A stretch of 6,323 bases of DNA from Candidatus Methanomarinus sp. HR1 (GCA_002926195.1 MZXQ01000057.1:1231-7553), one strand, 5' to 3'; counted from the first letter of the stretch, positions 1-6,114 are shown. Numbers and translations are program-made. The notes: generated from the letters alone by a model not told the origin.

Positions 1-49
1 ATATTCCATATTACACAGATACCTGACATACGCATGAATTTTTTTCCAA

Positions 50-1492
50 TTGGCAGGAGGTATATACATAATAGCATCAATACAAACTGATAATGATAAA
101 GTGAATATAATCTGTTCAAGACAGGACCCTGCCAGTCAGAATATTAAGAATAACCTGTTAAAGATCAAAGAGTGGAAACCATTAGACTTCAAATGTTCGG
201 ATGTATTGAACGTCTATGAATATAATAATTTCAGGCTTGTGGAAATAGACAGTATGCATATCTACCAGGATGGCCTGGACATAAGGCTGGCTGAATGCGG
301 CTTTGATTCGCATATTATGATCTTTGCCTCCAAACACCGCAGTAATGATGGCAGGCATATACTAACAGTACACTATACAGGCAATACAAAAGAAGCAAAA
401 TTCGGAGGACACCCTATGGAATTAGCGGTGGCAGCTCCAAAAGTAATGCGTATGGTATTTAATAATCTGAAAATACTTACCAATAATGAAAATTTCGAGG
501 TATCTATTGAGAGTACTCATCACGGCCCAAGTGACCTGAACATTCCTTCCCTATTCGTAGAGATAGGCAGTTCCCAAACAGAATGGGTAAACTCCACAGC
601 AGGACGTATAGTAGCAGATGCAATACTCATATCATGTAGATTTCCGGATAATGAGGATATACCAATAGCCGTAGGATTCGGAGGCAATCATTATGCGACC
701 CGGCAAAATAAACTTATCGAAGAAACTACCATAGCTTTCGGGCATATCTTCCCTTCATATAAACTGGATGAGTTGAATGATCAAATTATCAAACAGGCCT
801 TTGAATGTTCAAACGCTGATTTTGCTTATTTTGATCGAAAATCCATGAGTGCCAAACAACGTGAGCGTCTTTATAGGATCATAGAGGAACTGGGATATGA
901 AATTCTAAGAGAGACTGATATACGGGAAATGGACCGTATACCATGGCAAATCTATAAACAATTTAAAAAAAAAGTAAATGAGATCACTCCTTCAGGACGT
1001 ATCAGGATAACTAATCATATTAAAGACGAAATTAAAAACTATCATCATACAAGAAAATATCTAACAATAAACCTGGCAGCTATCAGTCATGAACTCTTGC
1101 GTGAAGCAGAGAAATTTGATCGCAATCGTATTGAGGCTTTTTTAAAAGGAAAAAAAATCGTCTATGTGGAGCATAATGATGGACGTCTCTTGAATATTAT
1201 TGTTGGAATTGATAAAAAGTATGCTGATTTAGTAATGAAAAAGTTAATGAATGAATGCATTAATATACTAAAAGAACACTACGATATACGTTATGTAAAG
1301 GATGAGGGCGTACTATACCTCACTGGAAGAAAATTCAGTCCGGACCTTGCTAAAAAACTGGGAATTACATCAGGGCCCCAATTTGGTGCACTCACAAGAG
1401 GAGAAACTGTTACAATAGATAAAAAGGTAATCAGTCCGGAAATGGTATATGTAATCACTGAAAGAGTTATACGGGTTAAAAACACATGTTAA
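50..1492 (+). CDS. dtdA: D-aminoacyl-tRNA deacylase, archaeal/GEK1 type, with long C-terminal extension
   Basis: The product hydrolyses D-amino acids wrongly attached to tRNA, recycling the tRNA and keeping D-residues out of proteins; it is cytosolic. Numbering from the TTG at 50, the family core spans about residues 25-290. It contains the conserved STHHGPSDLNIPSLF block (155-169, His157/His158), followed by VEIGS, and the VGFGGNHYA block (208-216, His214). Residues from about 295 to 480 form an extra Lys-rich region ending in a GP-x-FG-x-L-x-RGE motif (442-452). At about 480 residues it is clearly longer than the core domain alone. The start is uncertain. TTG at 50 is the outermost normal start codon, but it has no ribosome binding site. 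A strong AGGAGGT lies inside this frame at 55-61 and points to ATA at 68 or 71. GTG at 101 gives the next normal start, directly before NIICSRQDPASQ, but also lacks a site. The gene is followed by ftsZ after 35 bases, with no promoter evident between them, so the two are probably co-transcribed. The family call is firm; the N-terminus is not. Confidence 0.9.
   Translation: MAGGIYIIASIQTDNDKVNIICSRQDPASQNIKNNLLKIKEWKPLDFKCSDVLNVYEYNNFRLVEIDSMHIYQDGLDIRLAECGFDSHIMIFASKHRSNDGRHILTVHYTGNTKEAKFGGHPMELAVAAPKVMRMVFNNLKILTNNENFEVSIESTHHGPSDLNIPSLFVEIGSSQTEWVNSTAGRIVADAILISCRFPDNEDIPIAVGFGGNHYATRQNKLIEETTIAFGHIFPSYKLDELNDQIIKQAFECSNADFAYFDRKSMSAKQRERLYRIIEELGYEILRETDIREMDRIPWQIYKQFKKKVNEITPSGRIRITNHIKDEIKNYHHTRKYLTINLAAISHELLREAEKFDRNRIEAFLKGKKIVYVEHNDGRLLNIIVGIDKKYADLVMKKLMNECINILKEHYDIRYVKDEGVLYLTGRKFSPDLAKKLGITSGPQFGALTRGETVTIDKKVISPEMVYVITERVIRVKNTC
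55..61 (+). promoter_or_regulatory. Ribosome binding site AGGAGGT of dtdA
   Basis: The sequence AGGAGGT matches the 3' end of archaeal 16S rRNA at all seven positions. It lies downstream of the TTG at 50, so it cannot serve that codon. The in-frame codons at normal spacing are ATA at 68 (6 bases) and ATA at 71 (9 bases). No ATG, GTG or TTG in the dtdA frame falls within the usual window. The site decides the start only if ATA is accepted or if a base was misread. Confidence 0.65.
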
Positions 1493-1527
1493 GGTTAATA
1501 ATAGAACAATAAACTGAGGGATAAAGG

Positions 1528-2640
1528 ATGGAATCCATCATAAAAGAAGCAATTACAAGGGCAGAGGTAGAAGGTCGAACAGATAATATTTCACCAAACA
1601 TCATAAATATAGGCCAGACCGATCAAGAACTGGAAGAGGTACTTCTACAATTAAAAACAAATATCCGTGTGATCGGATGCGGTGGAAGTGGTTCTAATAC
1701 TATCCAGAGGATGACTGAAGAAGGCATAGCTGGTGCTGAACTATATGCAATAAATACTGATGCACAGCATCTTCTGCATGTTATGGCAGAGAGGAAAATA
1801 TTGATCGGCCAGAAAAAGACAAGGGGTCTGGGTGCTGGCAGTTTACCCCAAATAGGAGAGGATGCCGCAAAAGAGAGTGAGGACGAAATAATATCGGCTG
1901 TAGATGGATCTGATATGGTATTTATTACCTGTGGTCTGGGCGGTGGAACCGGAACCGGTTCGGCACCTGTTGTAGCCGAAGCAGCCAGGGATGTAGGGGC
2001 ATTGACCATTGCAGTGGTTACCTTACCATTTGGTGTAGAAGGTGCAGTCAGGCGCTCTAATGCGGAAGCGGGACTTGAACGCCTCAGGGATGTAGCTGAT
2101 ACGGTCATAGTAGTTCCAAACGATAAGCTTCTGGAAGTAGTTCCAAGATTACCCCTGCAAGCGGCTTTTAAGGTTTCGGATGAGGTTTTGATGAGAGCCG
2201 TCAAAGGTATTACTGAGCTGATAACCAAACCGGGATTAGTAAACCTTGACTTTGCTGATGTAAGAACTGTCATGCAGAAAGGAGGCGTGGCTATGATCGG
2301 ATTAGGTGAATCGGACGGCGAGGATAAAGCTGGAGAATCTGTACAAAAAGCACTGCGCAGTCCTCTTTTGGATGTGGATATTTCAGGTGCGACCTCAGCA
2401 CTTGTCAATGTAGTAGGCGGGCATGACATGACTGTTGCCGAGGCAGAGAATGTAGTTGAGGAGGTATATAGCCGGATTGATCCGGAGGCACGGCTTATCT
2501 GGGGTGCTCAGATAGACCCTAATCTTGAACATACTGTCCGTACTATGCTTGTAGTAACCGGTGTTAAATCTCCACAGATATATGGCAAAGGGAATAGTCG
2601 TAATATTACCAGTCGATATGGTATTGATTTCGTAAAATAA
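1528..2640 (+). CDS. ftsZ: Cell division GTPase FtsZ
   Basis: This tubulin-family GTPase polymerises at mid-cell to form the division ring. In 370 residues it shows the Rossmann glycine loop VIGCGGSGSNT (48-57), the tubulin signature GGGTGTGS (138-145) that binds GTP phosphates, TLPFGVEG (165-172), VPNDKLLEVV (196-205), and the T7 synergy loop NLDFADVRTVM (239-249). The catalytic aspartates Asp241 and Asp244 of the T7 loop are in place. The C-terminal domain runs to about 346, and a short tail ends in YGIDFVK. A short, conserved archaeal tail of this kind is the probable contact for a membrane anchor such as SepF, not the longer linker and peptide of bacteria (inference). The 45-residue N-terminal extension before the core is usual for archaeal FtsZ1-type proteins. 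ATG at 1528 has a GAGGG site at 1516-1520. It sits between dtdA and secE, as in Methanosarcina-type gene orders. All catalytic motifs are intact. Confidence 0.97.
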   Translation: MESIIKEAITRAEVEGRTDNISPNIINIGQTDQELEEVLLQLKTNIRVIGCGGSGSNTIQRMTEEGIAGAELYAINTDAQHLLHVMAERKILIGQKKTRGLGAGSLPQIGEDAAKESEDEIISAVDGSDMVFITCGLGGGTGTGSAPVVAEAARDVGALTIAVVTLPFGVEGAVRRSNAEAGLERLRDVADTVIVVPNDKLLEVVPRLPLQAAFKVSDEVLMRAVKGITELITKPGLVNLDFADVRTVMQKGGVAMIGLGESDGEDKAGESVQKALRSPLLDVDISGATSALVNVVGGHDMTVAEAENVVEEVYSRIDPEARLIWGAQIDPNLEHTVRTMLVVTGVKSPQIYGKGNSRNITSRYGIDFVK

Positions 2641-2654
2641 TTTAATAAATGATC

Positions 2655-2673
2655 CAAAGGTTTATTTTATATA
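2655..2673 (+). promoter_or_regulatory. Putative TATA promoter of secE-spt5
   Basis: TTTATATA at 2666-2673 matches the archaeal box A consensus and is preceded by a purine-rich CAAAGG at 2655-2660, possibly the TFB-recognition region. With the usual spacing of about 24 bases from the box edge, transcription would begin near 2697. That is only a few bases before the ATG at 2704. It lies in the 48-63 base gap after ftsZ. No start-site data are available, and AT-rich spacers yield such boxes by chance. Confidence 0.45.
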
Positions 2674-2703
2674 TAAGAATATTATAGCTTGAAATCTATT
2701 CAG

Positions 2704-2916
2704 ATGGACGTGAAATATTTGGTAAATGAAACAATAATTCCATCCTATATTCCGTTGAAACTCAGCGAATACACACGTATACTAAAACTCACACGCAAAC
2801 CTACAAGGGAGGAATTCCTAATGATTGCTAAAGTGGCAGGTGCAGGAATTCTTATCATAGGATTTATTGGATTTGTAATATATTTCTTCCTGACCGAAAT
2901 CCCTAAACTTACATAA
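2704..2916 (+). CDS. secE: Protein translocase subunit SecE/Sec61-gamma
   Basis: This small membrane protein clamps the SecY/Sec61-alpha channel that exports and inserts proteins across the cytoplasmic membrane. The 70-residue product has an amphipathic stretch, LSEYTRILKLTRKPTREEF (20-38), whose RKPTREEF segment is the family hallmark. It is followed by one membrane helix, about residues 44-64 (VAGAGILIIGFIGFVIYFFL). This is the one-helix archaeal/eukaryotic form. I chose ATG at 2704. The frame extends to a TTG at 2689, adding five residues, but neither start has a Shine-Dalgarno sequence. The TATA box at 2666-2673 would place the transcript start between the two candidates. The N-terminal 15-20 residues look poorly conserved, and the TTG at 2755 (MKLSEYTRIL...) is a less likely shorter start. 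The gene ends 12 bases before spt5, the widely conserved secE-nusG pairing. Confidence 0.92.
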   Translation: MDVKYLVNETIIPSYIPLKLSEYTRILKLTRKPTREEFLMIAKVAGAGILIIGFIGFVIYFFLTEIPKLT

Positions 2917-2928
2917 CGTGGCTATTAC

Positions 2929-3402
2929 ATGAATGAGGAGAATAATAACGAAACTGAGATATATGTAGTGAAGACTACTGCTAATCAGGAACGTTCGGTG
3001 GCCAATCTAATAGAAATGATGGCAAAAAAAGAGAATAGGGATATTAAGGCTATCCTTGCACCTGATGAACTTAAGGGTTATATATTAATAGAAGCCAGTT
3101 CACCTGAGGAAGTAGAATTTTCCATCCAGACACTTCCTCACGCCCGAAGTATGATAAAGGGTGCCTCAACGTTAAAAGAGGTTGAACATTTCCTTACACC
3201 AAAGACGGCGGTAATAGGGATTACAGAAGGAAGTATTGTTGAACTGATATCCGGACCATTCAAAGGTGAAAAAGCCAGGGTCAAGAGAGTAGATGAGACA
3301 CATGAAGAGATTACAGTCGAACTATTTGAGGCTATGGTACCAATACCTATTACCATTCGAGGCGATAATGTCAGGGTATTGAAAAAGGAAGAAGAGGACT
3401 AA
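2929..3402 (+). CDS. spt5: Transcription elongation factor Spt5 (archaeal NusG)
   Basis: Spt5 binds the RNA polymerase clamp over the DNA cleft, raises processivity and can link transcription to translation. In archaea it works with Spt4, which is not in this window. The 157-residue protein has the archaeal two-domain plan. An NGN domain spans about residues 10-92 (IYVVKTTANQERSVANLIE at its start, then APDELKGYILIEA and the region around HARSMIKG). A KOW domain spans about 97-152, with the core VELISGPFKGEKARVKRVD and ITIRGDNVRVL. A short acidic tail, KKEEED, closes it. ATG at 2929 lies 12 bases after the secE stop. No good ribosome binding site precedes it, so translation is probably coupled to secE or uses a weak site. 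Length and domain order are typical. The neighbouring secE and rpl11 support the call, as this order is shared widely with bacterial secE-nusG-rplK. Confidence 0.95.
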   Translation: MNEENNNETEIYVVKTTANQERSVANLIEMMAKKENRDIKAILAPDELKGYILIEASSPEEVEFSIQTLPHARSMIKGASTLKEVEHFLTPKTAVIGITEGSIVELISGPFKGEKARVKRVDETHEEITVELFEAMVPIPITIRGDNVRVLKKEEED

Positions 3403-3456
3403 TAAATGATAATTATATTAGCATTTATCTTATCAGGTAAATATGAGGAATAAAAA

Positions 3457-3927
3457 ATGGGACAGACAGTTGAAGCATTAATACCAGGCGGGCATGCCAA
3501 TCCAGGTCCTCCGCTGGGTCCGGCACTTGGACCCATGGGTGTAAACATTAAGGAAATTGTAGATAAAATCAATGAGAAGACAGCAGATTTTAATGGGATG
3601 CAGGTTCCGGTTAAGATAATCTTCGATGACAATAAAGATTATACTATAACAATTGGAACACCTCCTACTTCTGCATTGATCCTGAAAGAACTAAACCTTG
3701 AGAAAGGAACCAGTGATAATAAGGAAGAAATAGTTGGCAATTTGACTATTGATCAGGCAATAAAAGTGGCCAGGATGAAACAGGATAATCTGCTGGCAAA
3801 TACCTTTAAATCCGCAGTAAAGGAGATTATAGGTTCGTGTGTGCCCATGGGTGTAACAGTAGAAGATATGGACCCCAGACAGGCACAGGAAGCTATAGAT
3901 AATGGCAAATATGATGATTTATTTTAA
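3457..3927 (+). CDS. rpl11: Large-subunit ribosomal protein uL11
   Basis: uL11 sits at the stalk base, binds the GTPase-associated region of 23S rRNA and takes part in factor-dependent GTP hydrolysis. The 156-residue protein has the N-terminal domain with the Gly/Pro signature HANPGPPLGPALGPMGVNI (13-31), in which the proline-rich turn faces the rRNA. A linker follows near 68-75. The C-terminal rRNA-binding domain includes LTIDQAIKVARMKQ (96-109) and GSCVPMGVTVEDMDP (126-140). It ends in QEAIDNGKYDDLF. ATG at 3457 has GAGG at 3445-3448, eight bases away. The 54-base gap after spt5 holds an AT-rich TTATATTA (3413-3420) that could be a weak TATA element, but this is not convincing. Its length is in the archaeal range and nothing is missing. 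Confidence 0.97.
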   Translation: MGQTVEALIPGGHANPGPPLGPALGPMGVNIKEIVDKINEKTADFNGMQVPVKIIFDDNKDYTITIGTPPTSALILKELNLEKGTSDNKEEIVGNLTIDQAIKVARMKQDNLLANTFKSAVKEIIGSCVPMGVTVEDMDPRQAQEAIDNGKYDDLF

Positions 3928-3943
3928 AGTTAGGGTTATAGAC

Positions 3944-3958
3944 CGATAGTTTAAAATA
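3944..3958 (+). promoter_or_regulatory. Putative BRE/TATA promoter of the rpl1-rpl10-rpl12 operon
   Basis: The segment CGATAGTTTAAAATA contains a TATA-like TTTAAAATA (3950-3958) preceded by a purine-containing CGATAG that could serve as the TFB element. Usual spacing puts the start of transcription near 3980-3985, leaving a leader of about 60 bases before rpl1. The 117-base gap is the longest between neighbouring genes in this block, which supports a separate promoter. In Methanococcus vannielii the L1-L10-L12 genes are known to form their own transcription unit. Confidence 0.5.
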
Positions 3959-3981
3959 CTTATCATACAGTAGAAGAACTT

Positions 3982-4044
3982 CTTAATTAACCGTAGAAGA
4001 TCAACGGGTCGTTTGCATATATTGCAGATACTACGGGAGGAAAT
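3982..4044 (+). promoter_or_regulatory. Predicted structured 5' leader of rpl1
   Basis: This is the leader expected from the promoter at 3944-3958. It contains a short hairpin, TGCA (4014-4017), loop TATAT, TGCA (4023-4026), that can be extended by U-G, U-A and G-U pairs to about seven pairs. The ribosome binding site GGGAGG follows at 4035-4040, four bases before the ATG. L1 is known to repress its own mRNA in bacteria and in Methanococcus by binding a structure that mimics its 23S rRNA site. I cannot identify that mimic here by eye, so the regulatory role is inference. Confidence 0.3.
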
Positions 4045-4686
4045 ATGACATTTGAACAAATATTATCAGCTATAGAACAAGCACTCGGAGAGGCTCCAGA
4101 ACGTAATTTCTCAGAAAGCGTTGATCTGGCGATCAATCTGAAGAATATTGATATGAGCCAGCCAGCAAACCGTATTGATGAAGAGATACTATTACCCAAT
4201 GGATTGGGAAAATCAATCAAGATTGGTGTTTTTGCAAAAGGTGATATTGCTCAAAGAGCATTAGATTCCGGAGCTGATATGATTATTAATCCGGATGATA
4301 TAGAAGGATTAAAGGATGACAAGGTAAAGGCTCGAGACCTTGCAAACGATATTGATTTCTTTATTTCTGAGGTCGCTTACATGCCTTCTATTGCTAAGGC
4401 TCTCGGACCTGTATTAGGGCCTCGTGGCAAGATGCCTGTACCTCTGACACCTGATAAGATCATTGAAGATATTATCAGAAAAGCTAAGAACTCTATCAGG
4501 GTACGCAGTAAAGACCGGCTTACATTCCATCTTCCTGTTGGACGCAAGGATATGGAAATTAAGTTGCTGGCAGAGAATGTTGAAGCAATAACTTCCAGGA
4601 TTGAACAAAAACTTGCTAACGGCAAGCAAAACATCAAATCGATCTATGTTAAAACGACTATGGGACCTGTAGTGAAGGTGATGTGA
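4045..4686 (+). CDS. rpl1: Large-subunit ribosomal protein uL1
   Basis: uL1 forms the mobile L1 stalk that helps deacylated tRNA leave the E site, and in archaea it also acts as a translational repressor of its own operon. The 213-residue protein has domain I split around domain II, as usual. The N-terminal part, about 1-62, includes RNFSESVDLAINLKNIDM (20-37). Domain II, about 63-155, has GVFAKGDIAQRALDSGAD (61-78) and the signature KALGPVLGPRGKMPVPL (118-134). The C-terminal part returns to domain I with GRKDMEIKLLAENVEAI (166-182) and ends in TTMGPVVKVM. ATG at 4045 has GGAGG at 4036-4040. Its stop lies one base before the rpl10 start, so translation of the two is probably coupled. Length is typical for archaea. 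Confidence 0.97.
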   Translation: MTFEQILSAIEQALGEAPERNFSESVDLAINLKNIDMSQPANRIDEEILLPNGLGKSIKIGVFAKGDIAQRALDSGADMIINPDDIEGLKDDKVKARDLANDIDFFISEVAYMPSIAKALGPVLGPRGKMPVPLTPDKIIEDIIRKAKNSIRVRSKDRLTFHLPVGRKDMEIKLLAENVEAITSRIEQKLANGKQNIKSIYVKTTMGPVVKVM

Positions 4687-4687
4687 A

Positions 4688-5722
4688 ATGGACGAAAAAA
4701 TACACCGCACTGCACATATACCCAGGTGGAAAATGGATGAGATCGAGGACATTAAAACTAAGATCGAACAGCATTCGGTAGTGGGAATGTTAGGTATCCA
4801 TGGTATGCCATCAAAACAGTTCCAGCAAATGCGATCGAACCTGACAGGCTCTGCACTGATAAAGGTCAGCAAAAATAATCTTATATTTTTGGCATTAGCA
4901 GAGATCTCTGATGAGATCAAAATGATGGACAAATATATTACTAATGAAACCGGACTGGTATTTTCTAATGAGAATTCATTCAAACTTTTTAAATTGATTC
5001 AATCCAGCAAAACACCTGCACCTATTAAAGGTGGTATGGAAGCACCTGAGGATATAACTGTTGAAAAAGGTCCAACAGCATTTCCACCAGGTCCTATTGT
5101 AGGTGAACTTCAGGCAGCTGGAATCCCGGCAGCTATTGAAGGTGGGAAAGTTGTCATTAGAGATACATCAATAGTAGCAAAAAAAGGAGAAGTAGTTTCC
5201 CAAAATCTTGCATCTATGCTGACCAGGCTTGATATATTTCCACTTGAGCTGGGCCTTGAATTGAGGGCGACTTTTGAAGATAATATAATATTTGATGCCT
5301 CTACACTTGCAATTGATGAAACGTTATTTTTCAAAAACTTTACCACTGCCTCTTCACAGGCTTTCAACCTTGCAGTAAATGCAGCTTATCCGACAAAGAC
5401 CACTATTCAAACTCTTCTTGCTATGGCAGTATCAGATTCAAAGAACCTGGCTGTAAATGCAGCTATTTTCACTCCGGGTGTAATAGATATACTATTATCT
5501 AAAGCCCAGAATCAGATGCTTGCACTATCAGGTATCGTATCAGATGAAGCTCTGGATGAAGATCTTAGGGCTGCGCTTGGTTCACAGGTAGCAGTAAGTA
5601 TACCGCAAGTAGAAGTTGAAGAAGAACAGCAAGACGAAAAGAAAGAGGAAGAACCTGTTGAGGAAAGTAAAGAAGAGGCAGAAGAGGATGCAGCAGAAGG
5701 ACTTGGAACTCTATTTGGTTAG
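4688..5722 (+). CDS. rpl10: Large-subunit ribosomal protein uL10 (acidic stalk P0)
   Basis: P0 anchors the ribosomal stalk: it binds 23S rRNA next to uL11 and carries L12/P1 dimers that recruit translation GTPases. The 344-residue protein has an N-terminal rRNA-binding domain (about 1-108; MPSKQFQQMRSNLTG at 40-54, SKNNLIFLAL at 61-70). The archaeal/eukaryotic insertion domain follows (about 110-182; KGPTAFPPGPIVGELQAAGIP at 127-147). The helical spine (about 205-290) contains two related segments, NLAVNAAYPT (227-236) and NLAVNAAIFT (253-262). A highly acidic linker (about 308-337) leads to the tail GLGTLFG (338-344), nearly identical to the tail of the L12 encoded downstream. ATG at 4688 is served by GGTGAT at 4677-4682, inside the end of rpl1. 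The 344-residue length is typical of archaeal P0 and roughly twice that of bacterial L10. Confidence 0.97.
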   Translation: MDEKIHRTAHIPRWKMDEIEDIKTKIEQHSVVGMLGIHGMPSKQFQQMRSNLTGSALIKVSKNNLIFLALAEISDEIKMMDKYITNETGLVFSNENSFKLFKLIQSSKTPAPIKGGMEAPEDITVEKGPTAFPPGPIVGELQAAGIPAAIEGGKVVIRDTSIVAKKGEVVSQNLASMLTRLDIFPLELGLELRATFEDNIIFDASTLAIDETLFFKNFTTASSQAFNLAVNAAYPTKTTIQTLLAMAVSDSKNLAVNAAIFTPGVIDILLSKAQNQMLALSGIVSDEALDEDLRAALGSQVAVSIPQVEVEEEQQDEKKEEEPVEESKEEAEEDAAEGLGTLFG

Positions 5723-5772
5723 AATAATAAATTAGTATAATTCAGTTAATATAAAGTAAAAGGTGATTATAA

Positions 5773-6096
5773 ATGGAATATGTTTATGCAGCACTAATAT
5801 TGCACAATACAGGTAAGGAAATTACTGAGGATGCGATCACGGCTGTCTTGCAAGCTGCCGAAGTCGATGTAGATGGAGCAAGAGTAAAAGCACTAATCGC
5901 ATCACTCGATGGGATTGATATACAGGAAGCTATTGAGAAAGCTGCCTTTGCAGCACCCGCTGCTGGCGCTCCAGCAGCATCAGCTCCTGAAAAACCTGCT
6001 GCTGCTGAGGCAGCAGTCGAAGAAGCAGTTTCAGAAGAAGAGGAAGAAGCAGCTGAAGAGAGCGGAATGGAAGGATTGGGCGCTCTATTTGGATAA
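5773..6096 (+). CDS. rpl12: Ribosomal stalk protein P1 (archaeal L12)
   Basis: Dimers of this acidic protein attach to the P0 spine and contact elongation and initiation factors through their mobile tails. The 107-residue protein has an N-terminal helical dimerisation domain (1-58; MEYVYAALILHNTGKEIT at the start, then LIASLDGIDIQEAI). An Ala/Pro-rich hinge follows (about 59-83), then a run of glutamates (84-99) and the tail GLGALFG (101-107). This is the archaeal/eukaryotic P1/P2 fold, unrelated in sequence to bacterial L7/L12. ATG at 5773 has AGGTGAT at 5761-5767, five bases away. A 50-base AT-rich spacer separates it from rpl10; it could hold an internal promoter that raises L12 output, but I see no convincing one. 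The low-complexity hinge is normal for the family. Confidence 0.97.
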   Translation: MEYVYAALILHNTGKEITEDAITAVLQAAEVDVDGARVKALIASLDGIDIQEAIEKAAFAAPAAGAPAASAPEKPAAAEAAVEEAVSEEEEEAAEESGMEGLGALFG

Positions 6097-6100
6097 ATAG

Positions 6101-6114
6101 AAAAGATATCTTTT
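6101..6114. repeat. Perfect 14-base palindrome after rpl12
   Basis: AAAAGATATCTTTT is fully symmetrical and begins four bases after the rpl12 stop. The transcript could form a weak five-pair stem, AAAAG/CUUUU, with an AUAU loop. A T-tract follows on the plus strand (6110-6115) and a T-rich stretch on the minus strand, so it could help stop transcription from both sides. It may equally be an AT-rich coincidence. Confidence 0.4.

Noticed and set aside
39..45. T7 tract before dtdA as a terminator of an upstream gene
   Set aside because: No stem precedes it and the upstream gene is not visible, so a terminator cannot be supported.
1..90. Frame 1 is open from base 1 to a TGA at 88-90, possibly the end of an upstream gene overlapping dtdA
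   Set aside because: Twenty-nine codons with no recognisable sequence are not enough to call a gene. The other two plus-strand frames also end by chance within 36 bases.
1623..2429. A 268-codon open frame on the minus strand opposite ftsZ
   Set aside because: It is Ser/Pro/Thr-rich with no recognisable motif, and it lies antisense to a gene whose every catalytic motif is intact. It is a shadow of codon bias on the other strand.
4414..4983. A 189-codon minus-strand frame spanning the rpl1-rpl10 junction
   Set aside because: It is antisense to two conserved ribosomal genes and shows no domain or ribosome binding site.
5723..5772. Possible internal promoter before rpl12 (TTAATATAA at 5746-5754)
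   Set aside because: Normal spacing would place the transcript start inside the rpl12 gene, past the good ribosome binding site at 5761-5767.
5909..6100. Leu/Gln-rich frames on both strands over the rpl12 hinge
   Set aside because: They arise from the repetitive GCA/GAA codons of the Ala/Glu-rich L12 tail and have no independent support.
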